This document shows, one piece after another, positions 26,445-34,945 of a DNA stretch of 64,000 bases. Source of the DNA: FEN-1088 sp031407985. Its GTDB lineage: Bacteria; Myxococcota_A; Polyangia; Fen-1088. The DNA lies in assembly GCA_031407985.1 (NCBI GenBank), contig JANOJB010000002.1, positions 18,224 through 82,223 on the forward strand, in the 5' to 3' direction. The notes under the pieces were generated by a model. The model saw only the letters and a program-made list of their open reading frames with translations, was not told the DNA's origin and searched no databases. Position 1 is the first letter of the stretch; every line of letters starts with the position of its first letter. A program made the position numbers and the translations under genes.

Positions 26445-27719
26445 ATGACGCACCATAAAACTTGTCGCACCCCTGGTACCCGAAACATCGCTTCGCGCGC
26501 TTTGGGCTCATGGATGGGCTCGCTGGCGATCGGTGCTGCGGCGTGGACGACGCTGTCGTCATGCGGCGGTCCACCGGCGCCCCAAACTGACGCGCTGACG
26601 ATCGGACTTCTGCTGCCATTTACCGGCGCCGAATCGGCGACGGCCAGCAACTTCGAGCGCGCCGTTTTGTACGCGGCCGACCGGATCAACGCTGGTGGTG
26701 GTGTGCGCGGGCGCCGCGTCCGAATTGTTTCCCAGGATACACATTCCGATATCGATCGAAGCCGCGCATCGACCCAGGCCCTGGTTGCCGCGGGGGCGGT
26801 CGTGGTCATCGGGCCCGAAAACGCGGACATCGCGGCTGTTATTGCGCCCATCTTGACCGAGAGTCACGTGCTTTTCCTATCGCCCCTGGTCGGCGCTGCG
26901 AATGATCGCACGGTGGATTGCACCCGTCTGTGGTTTCGGCTGGCGCCCTCGGCGCGTGCTTTGGGGGAAGGGATCGCAAAGCTGGTGTCGGCGGAAGGTC
27001 TGATGAGCACGACGGTGTTGTACGCGGCTGGTGCCTACAACGAAGAACTGGTCAACGCGGCCCGGGCGCGGTTCATTTCGCTGGGTGGTCGTGTGGCGCT
27101 CACTCTCGCGCTTGATCCCAACGCCCAGAGCTACGCCGACACGACCCAACAGGCGATCGGGACCGCCGACTCCCTCATACTCGCGACCTCCCCACGTACC
27201 GCCGCGCTGGTGGTCAACGAGTTCGACCTGTTGAGCAGCAACCCTCCACGCTGGTTTCTGTCGCCACTCTTGAAGACCGAGCTTTTGGTCACGAACGTCG
27301 CGCCCCGGGCGCTGGAGGGGGCACTGGGCGTGGCACCGAAAGTCTATGACACCACGTCGGCCTTTCCCGACGCCTTCGGGGATCGATGGCAGGGCGATCA
27401 GCCTCTGGAGGGCGCCTATTTTTATTACGATGCGATGGGATTGTTGGCGTTCGCGCTGCAAAAGACCCTTCCTGCCATCGACGGAAGCATCGACCTCACA
27501 GCGCTGGTGTCCGCGATTCTCGATGTCGCGGCGCCGCCAGGCGAGGCGGCTGGCTGGGACGACATTGAGACCGGGCTTGCGCGGCTGCGAACCGGTGACG
27601 ATATCTACTATTCTGGGCTAACGGGTCCGATGCTGCTCGACGGCTGCGGTACCCGCCGCCTCGGAGTGACCACGACCTGGCAGGTGCAGGGGGGCAGAAT
27701 CCTCGATCGCTCAAACTAG
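26445..27719 (+). CDS. Branched-chain amino-acid-type ABC substrate-binding lipoprotein (type I periplasmic fold)
   Basis: The 424-residue product has a long signal ending in the lipobox TLSSC. LivJ-like features follow: LTIGLLLPFTGAESATASNF at the first strand, RAVLYAADRINAGGGVRGRR, QDTHSDIDRSRASTQALVAA, VVVIGPENADIAAVIAPILT and EGAYFYYDAMGLLAFALQKT. GGAG precedes the ATG by about nine bases. It sits between the TonB receptor and the CheY-like regulator and lacks partner permeases. A role in ligand recognition for the sensory locus is inferred from context only. Confidence 0.88.
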   Translation: MTHHKTCRTPGTRNIASRALGSWMGSLAIGAAAWTTLSSCGGPPAPQTDALTIGLLLPFTGAESATASNFERAVLYAADRINAGGGVRGRRVRIVSQDTHSDIDRSRASTQALVAAGAVVVIGPENADIAAVIAPILTESHVLFLSPLVGAANDRTVDCTRLWFRLAPSARALGEGIAKLVSAEGLMSTTVLYAAGAYNEELVNAARARFISLGGRVALTLALDPNAQSYADTTQQAIGTADSLILATSPRTAALVVNEFDLLSSNPPRWFLSPLLKTELLVTNVAPRALEGALGVAPKVYDTTSAFPDAFGDRWQGDQPLEGAYFYYDAMGLLAFALQKTLPAIDGSIDLTALVSAILDVAAPPGEAAGWDDIETGLARLRTGDDIYYSGLTGPMLLDGCGTRRLGVTTTWQVQGGRILDRSN

Positions 27720-27782
27720 CGCAGGCGCCACCCCTACGGCGACGCTCAAGATCCGGGCCAAATCCGTCGAGCTCCAGACGCC

Positions 27783-28160
27783 GTGAAGAAGGTCCTGGTC
27801 GTCGACGATTCGGACACCGTGAGGCAGCAGGTCCGCAAGGCCCTGGTGCCCGCCGGCTACGAAATAGTCGAAGCCGTCGACGGATTGGACGGTTTGGAAA
27901 AGATTCGAGCGTTCCCCGAGCTCAGCCTGGTCCTCTGCGACGTCAACATGCCCCGCATGACAGGACTGGAAATGATTGCCCAGGTCCACGGCGAAGGCAT
28001 TGCGACGCCGGTCATCATGTTGACCTCGGAGGGTCAACCTTCTCTTATCCGGCGGGCGCGGGAATCGGGTGCCAAGGGCTGGATCGTAAAGCCCTTCAAG
28101 GTTGAGCTCCTGCTGGCCGCGGTAAACAAGGTGACCTCCGGCTCCGCCGTCGCCGCTTGA
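27783..28160 (+). CDS. Single-domain CheY-like response regulator
   Basis: The 125-residue product consists only of a receiver domain and starts at a GTG. The acidic pair in KVLVVDDSDTVRQQV, the phosphoacceptor Asp in VLCDVNMPRMTG, the Thr/Ser position in VIMLTSEG and the Lys in WIVKPFKVE are all present. No output domain exists, so it acts by protein contact or as a phosphate shuttle. It closes the plus-strand binding-protein operon (63 bases after the previous gene) and converges on a PAS histidine kinase. The CheX-like protein at 30230 is a candidate phosphatase for it. Confidence 0.93.
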   Translation: MKKVLVVDDSDTVRQQVRKALVPAGYEIVEAVDGLDGLEKIRAFPELSLVLCDVNMPRMTGLEMIAQVHGEGIATPVIMLTSEGQPSLIRRARESGAKGWIVKPFKVELLLAAVNKVTSGSAVAA

Positions 28161-28200
28161 GAGATTGAACCTCGTCCGCGCCGATCAAGCAGGGGGCTGT

Positions 28201-29919
28201 TTAGGGCAGCGGAAGGCCCACTGTGAACGTGGTGCCTTTTCCGGACTCGGTGATGAACGTGAGAAAGCCGGCGTGTTTGTCGACGATCATCGACCGGGCC
28301 AGCGTCAGTCCCTGACCAGTACCGCGTCCGACTTCCTTGGTTGTAAAGAACGGTTCGAAAATACGATGTCTGACGTGCTCCGGGATGCCGCCCCCCGTGT
28401 CAGAAATTCGAATCTCGGCATACCCGTTTTTGACGCCGGTTGAAATGCGAATGACCCCAAGGGGGTCGCCGGCGGGATCCCTCCTGACCTCGGAAATCGC
28501 ATGGGCCGCATTGACGATAAGGTTCAACATGACCTGGTTGATTTCTCCGAGGTGGCAGATCACCGACGGAAGATCGGGATCAAGACCGAGTTCAATCGTT
28601 GCTGTGTGCTTCCAGATGGTGGTTGAAATCGTTAGAGTGGTTTCGATCGCGCGATTCAGGTCCGCGGGAGACTTTTCCTGACCGCCGGGATGAGAGAACT
28701 CCTTCATCGCGTAAACGATCTTGCGCACGCGGTCGATTCCGTCGGAGGTGGTGGCGATGGCGGCCGGGATGCTCCCCGTGAGAAAACTCAGATCGGCGGA
28801 ATCCTCCGCCACTGTGACGCGCTCAATCAACGCGGCGATCAACGCGGCATTCTCGACGTCGATTCCCGGACGCCCCTTTAGGGCCTCAACGACGCTCTTG
28901 TACTCGACAATCAACTTCAGGAGATCGGAAAACGAGTTTTCCAGGAAACAGACATTGTCTCCGATGTATTGCATTGGAGTATTGATCTCGTGGGCGATGC
29001 CAGCCGCAAGCTGTCCTATGGCTTCCAGCTTCTGCCCCTGCAACAGCTGGGACTCGATGCGCCTTTGCTCAGTGACGTCGCGAAAGGTCAGAACCGCCCC
29101 GACGACCTTCGCGTCTTCTCGGGCCGGGGTGGACACATAGTCGACCGCGAATGATGTCCCGTCCCCGCGAACGAATGTGCCGTTCGACACCCGATGGACC
29201 CCCCCATCCGTGAAGGGTTTCAGAATGGGACACGTTGCGGGTTCACAGTTCTCCGAGGGACAACCATGCGCGAACATGTGTGAGAACCGTTGCCCCACCA
29301 AATCGAACACAGCGCGTCCCAACAGGTTGCCCGCGGCCGGGTTGGCGAACGTAATGGTCGCGTTCTCGTCGATGCCTAGGAATCCTTCACCCGCTGATGT
29401 CAACAGCAGCTCGTTTCGGCGGGTCAATTCGAATAGGCGCTGCTCGGCCAAGACTTGATCGGTGACATCCGTGAAGATCGCCACGCAACGAATCGGCACG
29501 CCGCCGTCGTCGTGAACAGTCACCGCTCGACAAAGGGACCACCGCCACCCGCCATTCTTGTGCCGCATCCTCCACCTGTGGGCAAACGGCCACAGGTTCT
29601 CGATGTGATCTCGCAATTGCGTTTCGGTACCGGGCAAGTCGTCCGGGTGGGACACATCGCGCCACAACGTGGGTGTATCGGCCAATTCGTGTGCCTCAAA
29701 GCCAAGCAGGGCCTTCCACCGCTCGCTGTACGTCACCAGGCCGCTGACGAGATCCCAGTCCATGATCCCGTCGTTGGTGGCAGCCAGGATCAGGTCCAGC
29801 ATGCTTTGGGCGGTGGATGTGGTCGTCGCAAGCAGGGAGATCCGGGCAAGGCTCCGGGGGTCTCCTGCGTCGGGGGTGTCCAGGGATTGATCGAATCTCT
29901 GAGATGAGGACGGACGCAT
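28201..29919 (-). CDS. Soluble PAS-PAS histidine kinase
   Basis: About 572 residues are encoded from ATG 29919, chosen because AAGGA lies six bases upstream; the frame also opens further upstream. Two PAS domains occupy roughly residues 40-170 and 175-290. The first is flavin/haem-type with WRMRHKNGGWRWSLCRAV; the second contains a CPSENCEPATC Cys cluster. The H-box is LAAGIAHEINTPMQYIGDN, the N-box NLIVNAAHAISEV, and G boxes DTGGGIPE and GTGQGLTLAR. No transmembrane helix is visible. It faces the CheY gene end to end and may be its kinase or that of another regulator. Confidence 0.93.
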   Translation of the reverse strand: MRPSSSQRFDQSLDTPDAGDPRSLARISLLATTTSTAQSMLDLILAATNDGIMDWDLVSGLVTYSERWKALLGFEAHELADTPTLWRDVSHPDDLPGTETQLRDHIENLWPFAHRWRMRHKNGGWRWSLCRAVTVHDDGGVPIRCVAIFTDVTDQVLAEQRLFELTRRNELLLTSAGEGFLGIDENATITFANPAAGNLLGRAVFDLVGQRFSHMFAHGCPSENCEPATCPILKPFTDGGVHRVSNGTFVRGDGTSFAVDYVSTPAREDAKVVGAVLTFRDVTEQRRIESQLLQGQKLEAIGQLAAGIAHEINTPMQYIGDNVCFLENSFSDLLKLIVEYKSVVEALKGRPGIDVENAALIAALIERVTVAEDSADLSFLTGSIPAAIATTSDGIDRVRKIVYAMKEFSHPGGQEKSPADLNRAIETTLTISTTIWKHTATIELGLDPDLPSVICHLGEINQVMLNLIVNAAHAISEVRRDPAGDPLGVIRISTGVKNGYAEIRISDTGGGIPEHVRHRIFEPFFTTKEVGRGTGQGLTLARSMIVDKHAGFLTFITESGKGTTFTVGLPLP

Positions 29920-30047
29920 GTGTTCCTTGGACGGCTCCCTCAGAGAAAACCCCGGTCTTCCCTTACCAAAGTGTCCGGGCGAGGTGGGGTGACGCGTCGG
30001 TTGCTTCGAAATGCGGTTCAGTCTCCGATCGATCTGCGACCACGCGC

Positions 30048-30233
30048 GTGTCATCGGAGGAGACGCACCTGCGCTTGAGGGGTCGGGGGGGTGGATCGGG
30101 CGCGCGGCGATCCTTGGTGCGGTCCCTGTTCAAGCTGGGGTTCAATCCTGACGAGAGCCTCCTTGACAAGAGCGTCTCAAGCGAGCCGTTGAAGGTCGAG
30201 TTGGAGGAGCTGATGCGGGTGGTTTTTCGATGA
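30048..30233 (+). CDS. Small hypothetical protein coupled to the CheX-like gene
   Basis: The open frame ends in a TGA that overlaps the CheX-like ATG (ATGA). A GTG at 30048 gives 61 residues ending SLVRSLFKLGFNPDESLLDK and VELEELMRVVFR, a plausible amphipathic C-terminus. No ribosome binding site or ATG is seen and the family is unknown. It could be translated for coupling only. The alternative is a chance frame opposite the kinase promoter. Confidence 0.4.
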   Translation: MSSEETHLRLRGRGGGSGARRSLVRSLFKLGFNPDESLLDKSVSSEPLKVELEELMRVVFR

Positions 30234-30793
30234 GTATCGTGGAATCCGATCGGAAGGGGTCGCCTCTCCCTGATGCGGTGACCCTGGCCCGACTGGTGTC
30301 CAACGTAACCGAAACAGTGGCGGGAACGAGGTTCGTGCCCGGGGACGATTTGGCGCGCGGCCAGTCGATCTGTGGTCGCATGGTGCTCCTGCCGATCCAG
30401 GGCCCTCGCGATATTAGCGTCGTTCTGTCTTGCGACAGCGCCGGCGGTCGGGCACTTGGTGCCGCGCTTCGTGACTGTCCCGTTGATCAACTGACACGCG
30501 GGATGATCGACGATGCGATCGCCGAGCTGCTGAACATGGTGGCAGGTCAGATCCAAACCGAGTTGGAGATCGATCAACCCCTCGGATTGCCGAGGCCCAC
30601 AACTCTCGCAGAAATGTCGCAAGGGGGAGGAGTCGGTTTCGACGACTCGATCTTGTTGACCAACGACACACTGGGGGATCTGAAGCTGTGGGTTTTCGAG
30701 AGGAAGGCTCCGGTCGAAGGCGCCCAGTCACTGCCCAACAGTGGCAGGGGTTTCAGGTCACTGTTTCGAAAGTTATTGCCTCAAAACCGCTGA
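30230..30793 (+). CDS. CheX-like chemotaxis phosphatase-domain protein
   Basis: The product has 187 residues. The motif DDAIAELLNMVAGQIQTEL matches the ExxN...G signature of CheC/CheX/FliY phosphatases, here E99 and N102, which in CheX insert into the receiver active site. Flanking beta strands (SVVLSCDSAGGRALGAALRD and DSILLTNDTLGDLKLWVF) fit the fold. The C-terminus is basic. It is the only CheC/CheX-type gene near the CheY-like regulator and two kinases, so dephosphorylation of that regulator is inferred. Confidence 0.78.
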   Translation: MSIVESDRKGSPLPDAVTLARLVSNVTETVAGTRFVPGDDLARGQSICGRMVLLPIQGPRDISVVLSCDSAGGRALGAALRDCPVDQLTRGMIDDAIAELLNMVAGQIQTELEIDQPLGLPRPTTLAEMSQGGGVGFDDSILLTNDTLGDLKLWVFERKAPVEGAQSLPNSGRGFRSLFRKLLPQNR

Positions 30794-30878
30794 GCCGCAG
30801 CCAGGGAGGCGTCGCGGGTTCTACTGTTTGGGCATCGGACGTCCGTTTCGCGGCGAACCGGTTCACGGTGGTAGACGT

Positions 30879-31793
30879 ATGGCGTTCGGAGCGCAAAACG
30901 CCGTGTTCACCGCGATCAAGTCGAGGATGTTTCGCAAGGGATTGATCATCTCGGTTCTGCTGCTGGCCTCCGTATACGGGTTCGTCTTGGTCTGGTTCCG
31001 CGTGAATGAAGACGCGATCCTGTTTCACCCCGACCGGGGACGGTTGGCCGCGGCACCGGCGCACCTGGATCTCGACAGCCGCGATCTGAAGTTGCAAAGC
31101 TCCGATTCCACGCAACTGGTGGCGCGGTTGGTCCCCCCTCCCCGCGACACGCCCGACGCGACCGCGGCCTGGATTCTTTATCTTCACGGCGCGTCGGGAA
31201 ACGTCGGAACGTTCGGATACAACGACGCCTGGGCGCGGTTCCGTCGCATGGGGCTGGGGGTCCTGGCGGTGGACTATCGTGGCTTCGGCGAAAGCGGCGG
31301 AAAACCTTCCGAGGCGGGGATCTACCGCGACGCCACGGCCGCCTACGACTATTTGACCGGGACCCTACGGGTCTCGCCTTCCCGGATCGTCATCTACGGG
31401 TACTCCCTGGGATCGGCCGTGGCGATCGATCTGGCGTCGCGCCTACCGGCGGCCGGACTCATCGTGGAAGGGGCATTGCTTTCGGTTCCGATCCGCGGGG
31501 CCGAGCTTTATCCCTTTCTGCCCGTGGCGGCGCTGGCGCGCAACCGTTTCGCGGCGGTGGACAAGATCGCGCGCGTTACGATGCCGAAGCTGTTCGTTCA
31601 TGCGCGCGAGGACGCCGCCGTTCCGATCGCTCACGGTCGACGACTCTTCGATCTGGCCCCGTCTCCCAAGTATTTTCAGGACGTGGCGGGCGGTCACACG
31701 AATGCCTATCTGGTCGACCCGGGCTTCTTCGCGGCCATCGCCCGCTTCGTCGGGGGATTGGGACTTCCAAGGGCCGCAACCCTCGTTCCGTGA
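30879..31793 (+). CDS. Membrane-anchored alpha/beta hydrolase (BEM46/ABHD13-like)
   Basis: About 304 residues are encoded from ATG 30879. An N-terminal membrane helix (GLIISVLLLASVYGFVLVWF) precedes an alpha/beta hydrolase fold: oxyanion region LYLHGASGNVGTFGY, nucleophile elbow GYSLGSA, and the acid/His end with HAREDAAVPIAHGRRLF and GGHTNAYL. All triad positions (Ser, Asp, His) can be placed. Relatives are palmitoyl-protein thioesterase-like or lipase-like hydrolases of unknown substrate. The frame extends upstream to 30741, but the extra residues lack hydrolase character. Confidence 0.88.
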   Translation: MAFGAQNAVFTAIKSRMFRKGLIISVLLLASVYGFVLVWFRVNEDAILFHPDRGRLAAAPAHLDLDSRDLKLQSSDSTQLVARLVPPPRDTPDATAAWILYLHGASGNVGTFGYNDAWARFRRMGLGVLAVDYRGFGESGGKPSEAGIYRDATAAYDYLTGTLRVSPSRIVIYGYSLGSAVAIDLASRLPAAGLIVEGALLSVPIRGAELYPFLPVAALARNRFAAVDKIARVTMPKLFVHAREDAAVPIAHGRRLFDLAPSPKYFQDVAGGHTNAYLVDPGFFAAIARFVGGLGLPRAATLVP

Positions 31794-31908
31794 ACCGAGT
31801 CGGTGCCTTTTTCGGCCTTCCGTCGGCTCCCGACGTCACCTTGCTTTCGCCGCCGTGGGACCATCGCGCGCGGATGCCGAAGTTACGCCACACAGGAGGC
31901 CCAAACCG

Positions 31909-32643
31909 ATGTCCGCCATACAACTGCCATTCGAATATCTCCCACTTCACGCGACCCGCCGCCGCCTGCCTGGCGCGCTGCTTGCGCTTTCCCTGGTCGG
32001 GTTTGGCTGCGGCCACGCGCCGGTTCCTTCCCCCGAACAGCCAGGTGCGGTAGCGCCCGCCGCAGCAGCCGGACCGCAGCAGCAAACACAAGCGCCGGCC
32101 CAGGACCTTGCGCAGGTCGCCGCGGGCTTCAACAAGTTTTTTATGCACGACGCATGCACGGGGCAATACCCGCCCCAACCCGATACCTGCGCCCACGAAC
32201 GGCTGCACGAGAAGTCATTCGTGTTCGGCGGCAATGCCGGAACCGTCTACGACGTTGCCCTGCGGGTTCGGGGCATTTTCGAACCAACCATCATCAAAGG
32301 TGGCGAGACGCCCTACCCCGAACATCCCTATTTCAAGGTTGGCGGAACCGTCGATGCCGTGGATTGGTCGCACTGGCACATCGAGGTGTCGAACCCCAGG
32401 CAGACCTACTGGCTGAATCACTACCCCAAGTTCTCGCACACCATCTACAAGGAGGACTTCGAAGCAACCATTGCTGTGGCGGCGGGCGCAACCGTTGTCA
32501 TTCGCGTGATCGATGGCAACGACCGACAGATTGACAACGGAAAACCTGGTCCGGATCGGCAGCAGATCATCGCGGGTGTGGTGGACGATCCCCGCCCAGG
32601 TCAGATGTTGAGTCTCGACGTAGTCCGCGTCAAAGCTCGGTAG
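31909..32643 (+). CDS. Secreted lipoprotein of unknown function
   Basis: The 244-residue product starts at ATG 31909 behind a strong AGGAGG. The signal segment LPGALLALSLVGFGCG ends in a lipobox, followed by a Pro/Ala/Gln-rich linker. The mature domain is beta-rich with several Cys: DACTGQYPPQPDTCAHERLH, FGGNAGTVYDVALRVRGIFE, VGGTVDAVDWSHWHIEVSNP and RVIDGNDRQIDNG. This resembles predicted extracellular carbohydrate- or lectin-like folds in Myxococcota, but I cannot name a family. It is followed by a hairpin-rich convergent intergenic region. Confidence 0.82.
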   Translation: MSAIQLPFEYLPLHATRRRLPGALLALSLVGFGCGHAPVPSPEQPGAVAPAAAAGPQQQTQAPAQDLAQVAAGFNKFFMHDACTGQYPPQPDTCAHERLHEKSFVFGGNAGTVYDVALRVRGIFEPTIIKGGETPYPEHPYFKVGGTVDAVDWSHWHIEVSNPRQTYWLNHYPKFSHTIYKEDFEATIAVAAGATVVIRVIDGNDRQIDNGKPGPDRQQIIAGVVDDPRPGQMLSLDVVRVKAR

Positions 32644-32666
32644 GTCCCGTCCCGTGCCCCGTGCGC

Positions 32667-32712
32667 GCCCGGCCTCGGGGCCGGGCGCCGGCGGGCGCCA
32701 CTTCTGGTGGCG
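32667..32712. terminator. Two hairpins between convergent genes
   Basis: GCCCGGCC-TCGG-GGCCGGGC at 32667-32686 is a perfect 8-bp stem. CGCCAC-TTCTG-GTGGCG at 32696-32712 is a second, 6-bp one. They lie between the stops at 32643 and 32719. There is no T tract, so classical Rho-independent termination is not assured, but a bidirectional terminator is likely. Confidence 0.55.
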
Positions 32713-32718
32713 ACGTGC

Positions 32719-33147
32719 TCAGCCCTTTTGCGCGGCCAGGATCGCCTGCACGCCCAGCGCGGCCAGACGCATGTCTTCCTCCTCGGGAAGGCCGCTGACC
32801 GCGACGGCGCCCACGACCTGTCCGTCGATAACCACGGGCACGCCGCCCCCCCACCCCACGTACCGCGGATCGCCGTAGTAGGCCATGTCGAACCCGCGCT
32901 CTGGGTGGCGGGCATCGCGACCGATCTCGAAGGAGGGGCGGCGTTCGCGCGCGGCGGTGAAGGCCTTGTTCATCGCGATCTGAATCGGGGCGCGCAGGGC
33001 ACCGTCCAGGCGCAGCAGCGCGATGGGCTCGCCCTGGGCGTCGGCCACCGCGATGACCGCGGCCTTGCCCTCGGCCCGCAACCGATCGCGGATCGTGGCG
33101 ATGGCCAGTTCAGCGTCTGAATCCGTCAACGTCAACTCGGCTCGCAT
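32719..33147 (-). CDS. GlcG/HbpS-family (DUF336) haem-binding-like protein
   Basis: The 142-residue product is complete. It shows the family layout: an N-terminal helix (DSDAELAIATIRDRLRAEG), a beta strand AAVIAVADAQGEPIALLRLD, NKAFTAARERRPSFEI, YVGWGGGVPVVIDGQVVGAV and AVSGLPEEEDMRLAALGVQA. The GGG-P turn and the E-E-D-xx-A end are characteristic. The family binds haem in Streptomyces HbpS and is linked to glycolate use in GlcG, but function varies. It is transcribed towards the hairpin pair. Confidence 0.9.
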   Translation of the reverse strand: MRAELTLTDSDAELAIATIRDRLRAEGKAAVIAVADAQGEPIALLRLDGALRAPIQIAMNKAFTAARERRPSFEIGRDARHPERGFDMAYYGDPRYVGWGGGVPVVIDGQVVGAVAVSGLPEEEDMRLAALGVQAILAAQKG

Positions 33148-33320
33148 GCCGGTACTTTATACGGATCGGGCGCGTTGAAGCCCTTCCTTTGTGGGAACGC
33201 ATTTTTTCTCCGGCACCGTTCAGATGTCGACCCTGTTGTTACGATAACGTCGACGCTGGTGTCAGAAATGGCCTGCCGTGGGCCATCGGCATCGCGTCTT
33301 CGGCGATCTGGGCCCGGCTA

Positions 33321-34326
33321 GACCGCTTTCTTCTTGACGCGATCGATCAGGTGTGATCAAAGAATGGTATGGCTGAATTGTCGATCGATCTCCGAAGGCA
33401 ACTGGTTGCGGCGTACCGGTCGAAGAAAAGTGGGACATACGCAGCGACGGCAGCGCTGTTTGGGGTGGGCGAAGCAACAGTAAGCAGAAATCTGAGGCGT
33501 TTCCGGGAAACGGGAGATGTCCGGTACAAGCCCAAAGGCGGCAACAATCCTCGGCGGGTTGATCTGGTCTGGCTGCGCCAGCATTTGAAGGCGAAGCCTG
33601 ATGCTCGATTGATTGATCGCATTGATGCGTGGGTTGAGCAGGGTGGAACGCGAGTGGGTGTCGGTACGATGTGGATGGCGGTCCGCGCCTGCGGATGGAC
33701 GCATAAAAAAAGACAATTTTCGCCCGTGAACGCGAACGCGCGGACGTCCAAGCCAAGCGAGACTCGTTTCTCGCCAAGCAGCCAACCCTCGATGCGACGA
33801 AGCTAATCTTCCTCGACGAGTCAGGGTTTCGACTGGGCTCACCGCCGAACTATGGGTGGGCGCCGCTGGGCAAGAAGTCGCCTGGCCAAGGGACGTGCGG
33901 TGACTGGTGCACGATGACCATGATCGGTGCCGTCGCTCTGAGCGGTTGGCGCGGCTTCGTCACCATCGATGCACCGACGGATGGAGACGTATTTCTCGCA
34001 TACGTTCAGCAGCAGCTCGTTCCGAACTTGCAACCCGGCGACATCGTCGTCATGGACAACCTCAATTCACACAAAGGCCCGAATGTTCTCGCCGCGATTC
34101 ACGCCGTCGGTGCGACCGTTCTCTTTCTGCCGCCCTATTCACCCGAGTACAACCCCATCGAGAAGGCCTGGGCCAAGCTCAAAGACATCCTGCGACGCCT
34201 GCCCACCCTCGGTCGCGACGCATTTGATCAGGCAGTCGCCGCAGGCATGGCTGCCATATCAAACGCCGACGTCCGCGCCTGGACCATCCACGCCGGTTAC
34301 TCCCTCGCGTCAACGTGAAAGCGGTC
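33321..34326 (+). mobile_element. IS630-family insertion sequence (1006 bp)
   Basis: Terminal inverted repeats GACCGCTTTC.. lie at 33321-33342 and 34305-34326 (19 of 22 bases match). Each is flanked by the dinucleotide TA (33319-33320 and 34327-34328), the expected IS630/mariner target duplication. One transposase gene in two frames fills the element. It appears structurally complete and could be recent. Confidence 0.9.
33369..34318 (+). CDS. IS630-family transposase, two frames joined by a -1 shift at an A7G run
   Basis: Frame 1 (from 33369) encodes the N-terminal helix-turn-helix (AATAALFGVGEATVSRNLRR). At A7 (33705-33711) followed by G the reading must shift -1 to continue as KTIFARERERADVQAKRD. 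It then carries the DDE catalytic residues: Asp in IFLDESGF, Asp in VVMDNLNSHK, and Glu in PYSPEYNPIEKAW. The combined length of about 316 residues is normal for the family. A shift at poly-A is documented for several IS families and is plausible here, but simple decay is the alternative. Confidence 0.85.
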
Positions 34327-34555
34327 TAGCGCTAGGCACCGAGTTTGTCCTGGCTGCCGCGTTATGGAATCGACGCACGCGCCCTTTGGCGCTGGCCACG
34401 GGTGCTGCTTTTCACCTGACGGTCGAGGCCGGGCTGATGGTCGGTACCTTCACCTGGCAGGTTCTGGCAAGTTACCTGGTATTCGTCGCTGAACGTCCCG
34501 CCGCCGACCGGTCGGCGCTGCCGACCAACAAACCAAACCAAGAACAAGCAGGATC

Positions 34556-34945
34556 ATGACCTCCCCGATTCGGGCGTGGCTTCGCAAATTCGCCGCCGCC
34601 GTCAGAGACCGCGACTACGCCGCGGGCGCACACCTGTTCGCTCCCGACGTCGTCGGTTTCGGAACCGTCGCGAACGACGTGCGAGGCATCGACGCCTTGG
34701 TCGCCCGCCAATGGCGCGTGATTTGGGCCGCCTCCCGGGACTTCGATTTCGACCATTCCACCAGCCACGTCCACGTGGCGGGCGATCACGCGTGGGCGGC
34801 GGCGCTCTGGTCGTCGTTGGGACAGCCGGGGGGCGCGCTCCAGCGTCGGCGTCTGGGGCGCGCCACGATCGTGTTCCGTCGGATCAACGGTCGCTGGCGC
34901 GCGGTTCACAGCCATTTCTCGCTGACGCCTCGGAACCGCGCGTGA
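34556..34945 (+). CDS. SnoaL/NTF2-like family protein
   Basis: The 129-residue product has the cone-shaped NTF2-like fold by pattern: an N-terminal helix (IRAWLRKFAAAVRDRDYAAG), DVVGFGTVANDVRGIDAL, HVHVAGDHAWAAALW and a final strand ending RINGRWRAVHSHFSL. Related proteins bind or isomerise small molecules, but the substrate is unknown. It overlaps the HTTM remnant upstream (ATGA) and the ATP-grasp-like gene downstream (GTGA), so the three were one operon before the IS630 insertion. Confidence 0.82.
   Translation: MTSPIRAWLRKFAAAVRDRDYAAGAHLFAPDVVGFGTVANDVRGIDALVARQWRVIWAASRDFDFDHSTSHVHVAGDHAWAAALWSSLGQPGGALQRRRLGRATIVFRRINGRWRAVHSHFSLTPRNRA

Larger units (their letters stand above)
33252..34559 (+). 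pseudogene. HTTM-like membrane protein remnant interrupted by IS630
   Basis: Removing the insertion (33321-34326 plus one TA, 1008 bases) joins NGLPWAIGIASSAIWARL before it, in frame, to ALGTEFVLAAALWNRRTRPL after it. The joined segment continues through AFHLTVEAGLMVGTFTWQVL and ASYLVFVAERP. This matches the C-terminal helices of HTTM (vitamin-K-carboxylase-like) membrane proteins. The N-terminal two-thirds is absent on the left: only about 170 bases separate the insertion from the GlcG-like gene. The gene was therefore truncated as well as interrupted. Its stop overlaps the next gene (ATGA), so it was once the first gene of that operon. Confidence 0.65.

Noticed and set aside
25306..26619. 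437-codon minus-strand open frame
   Set aside because: Shadow of the TonB-dependent receptor; Arg-rich with no motif.
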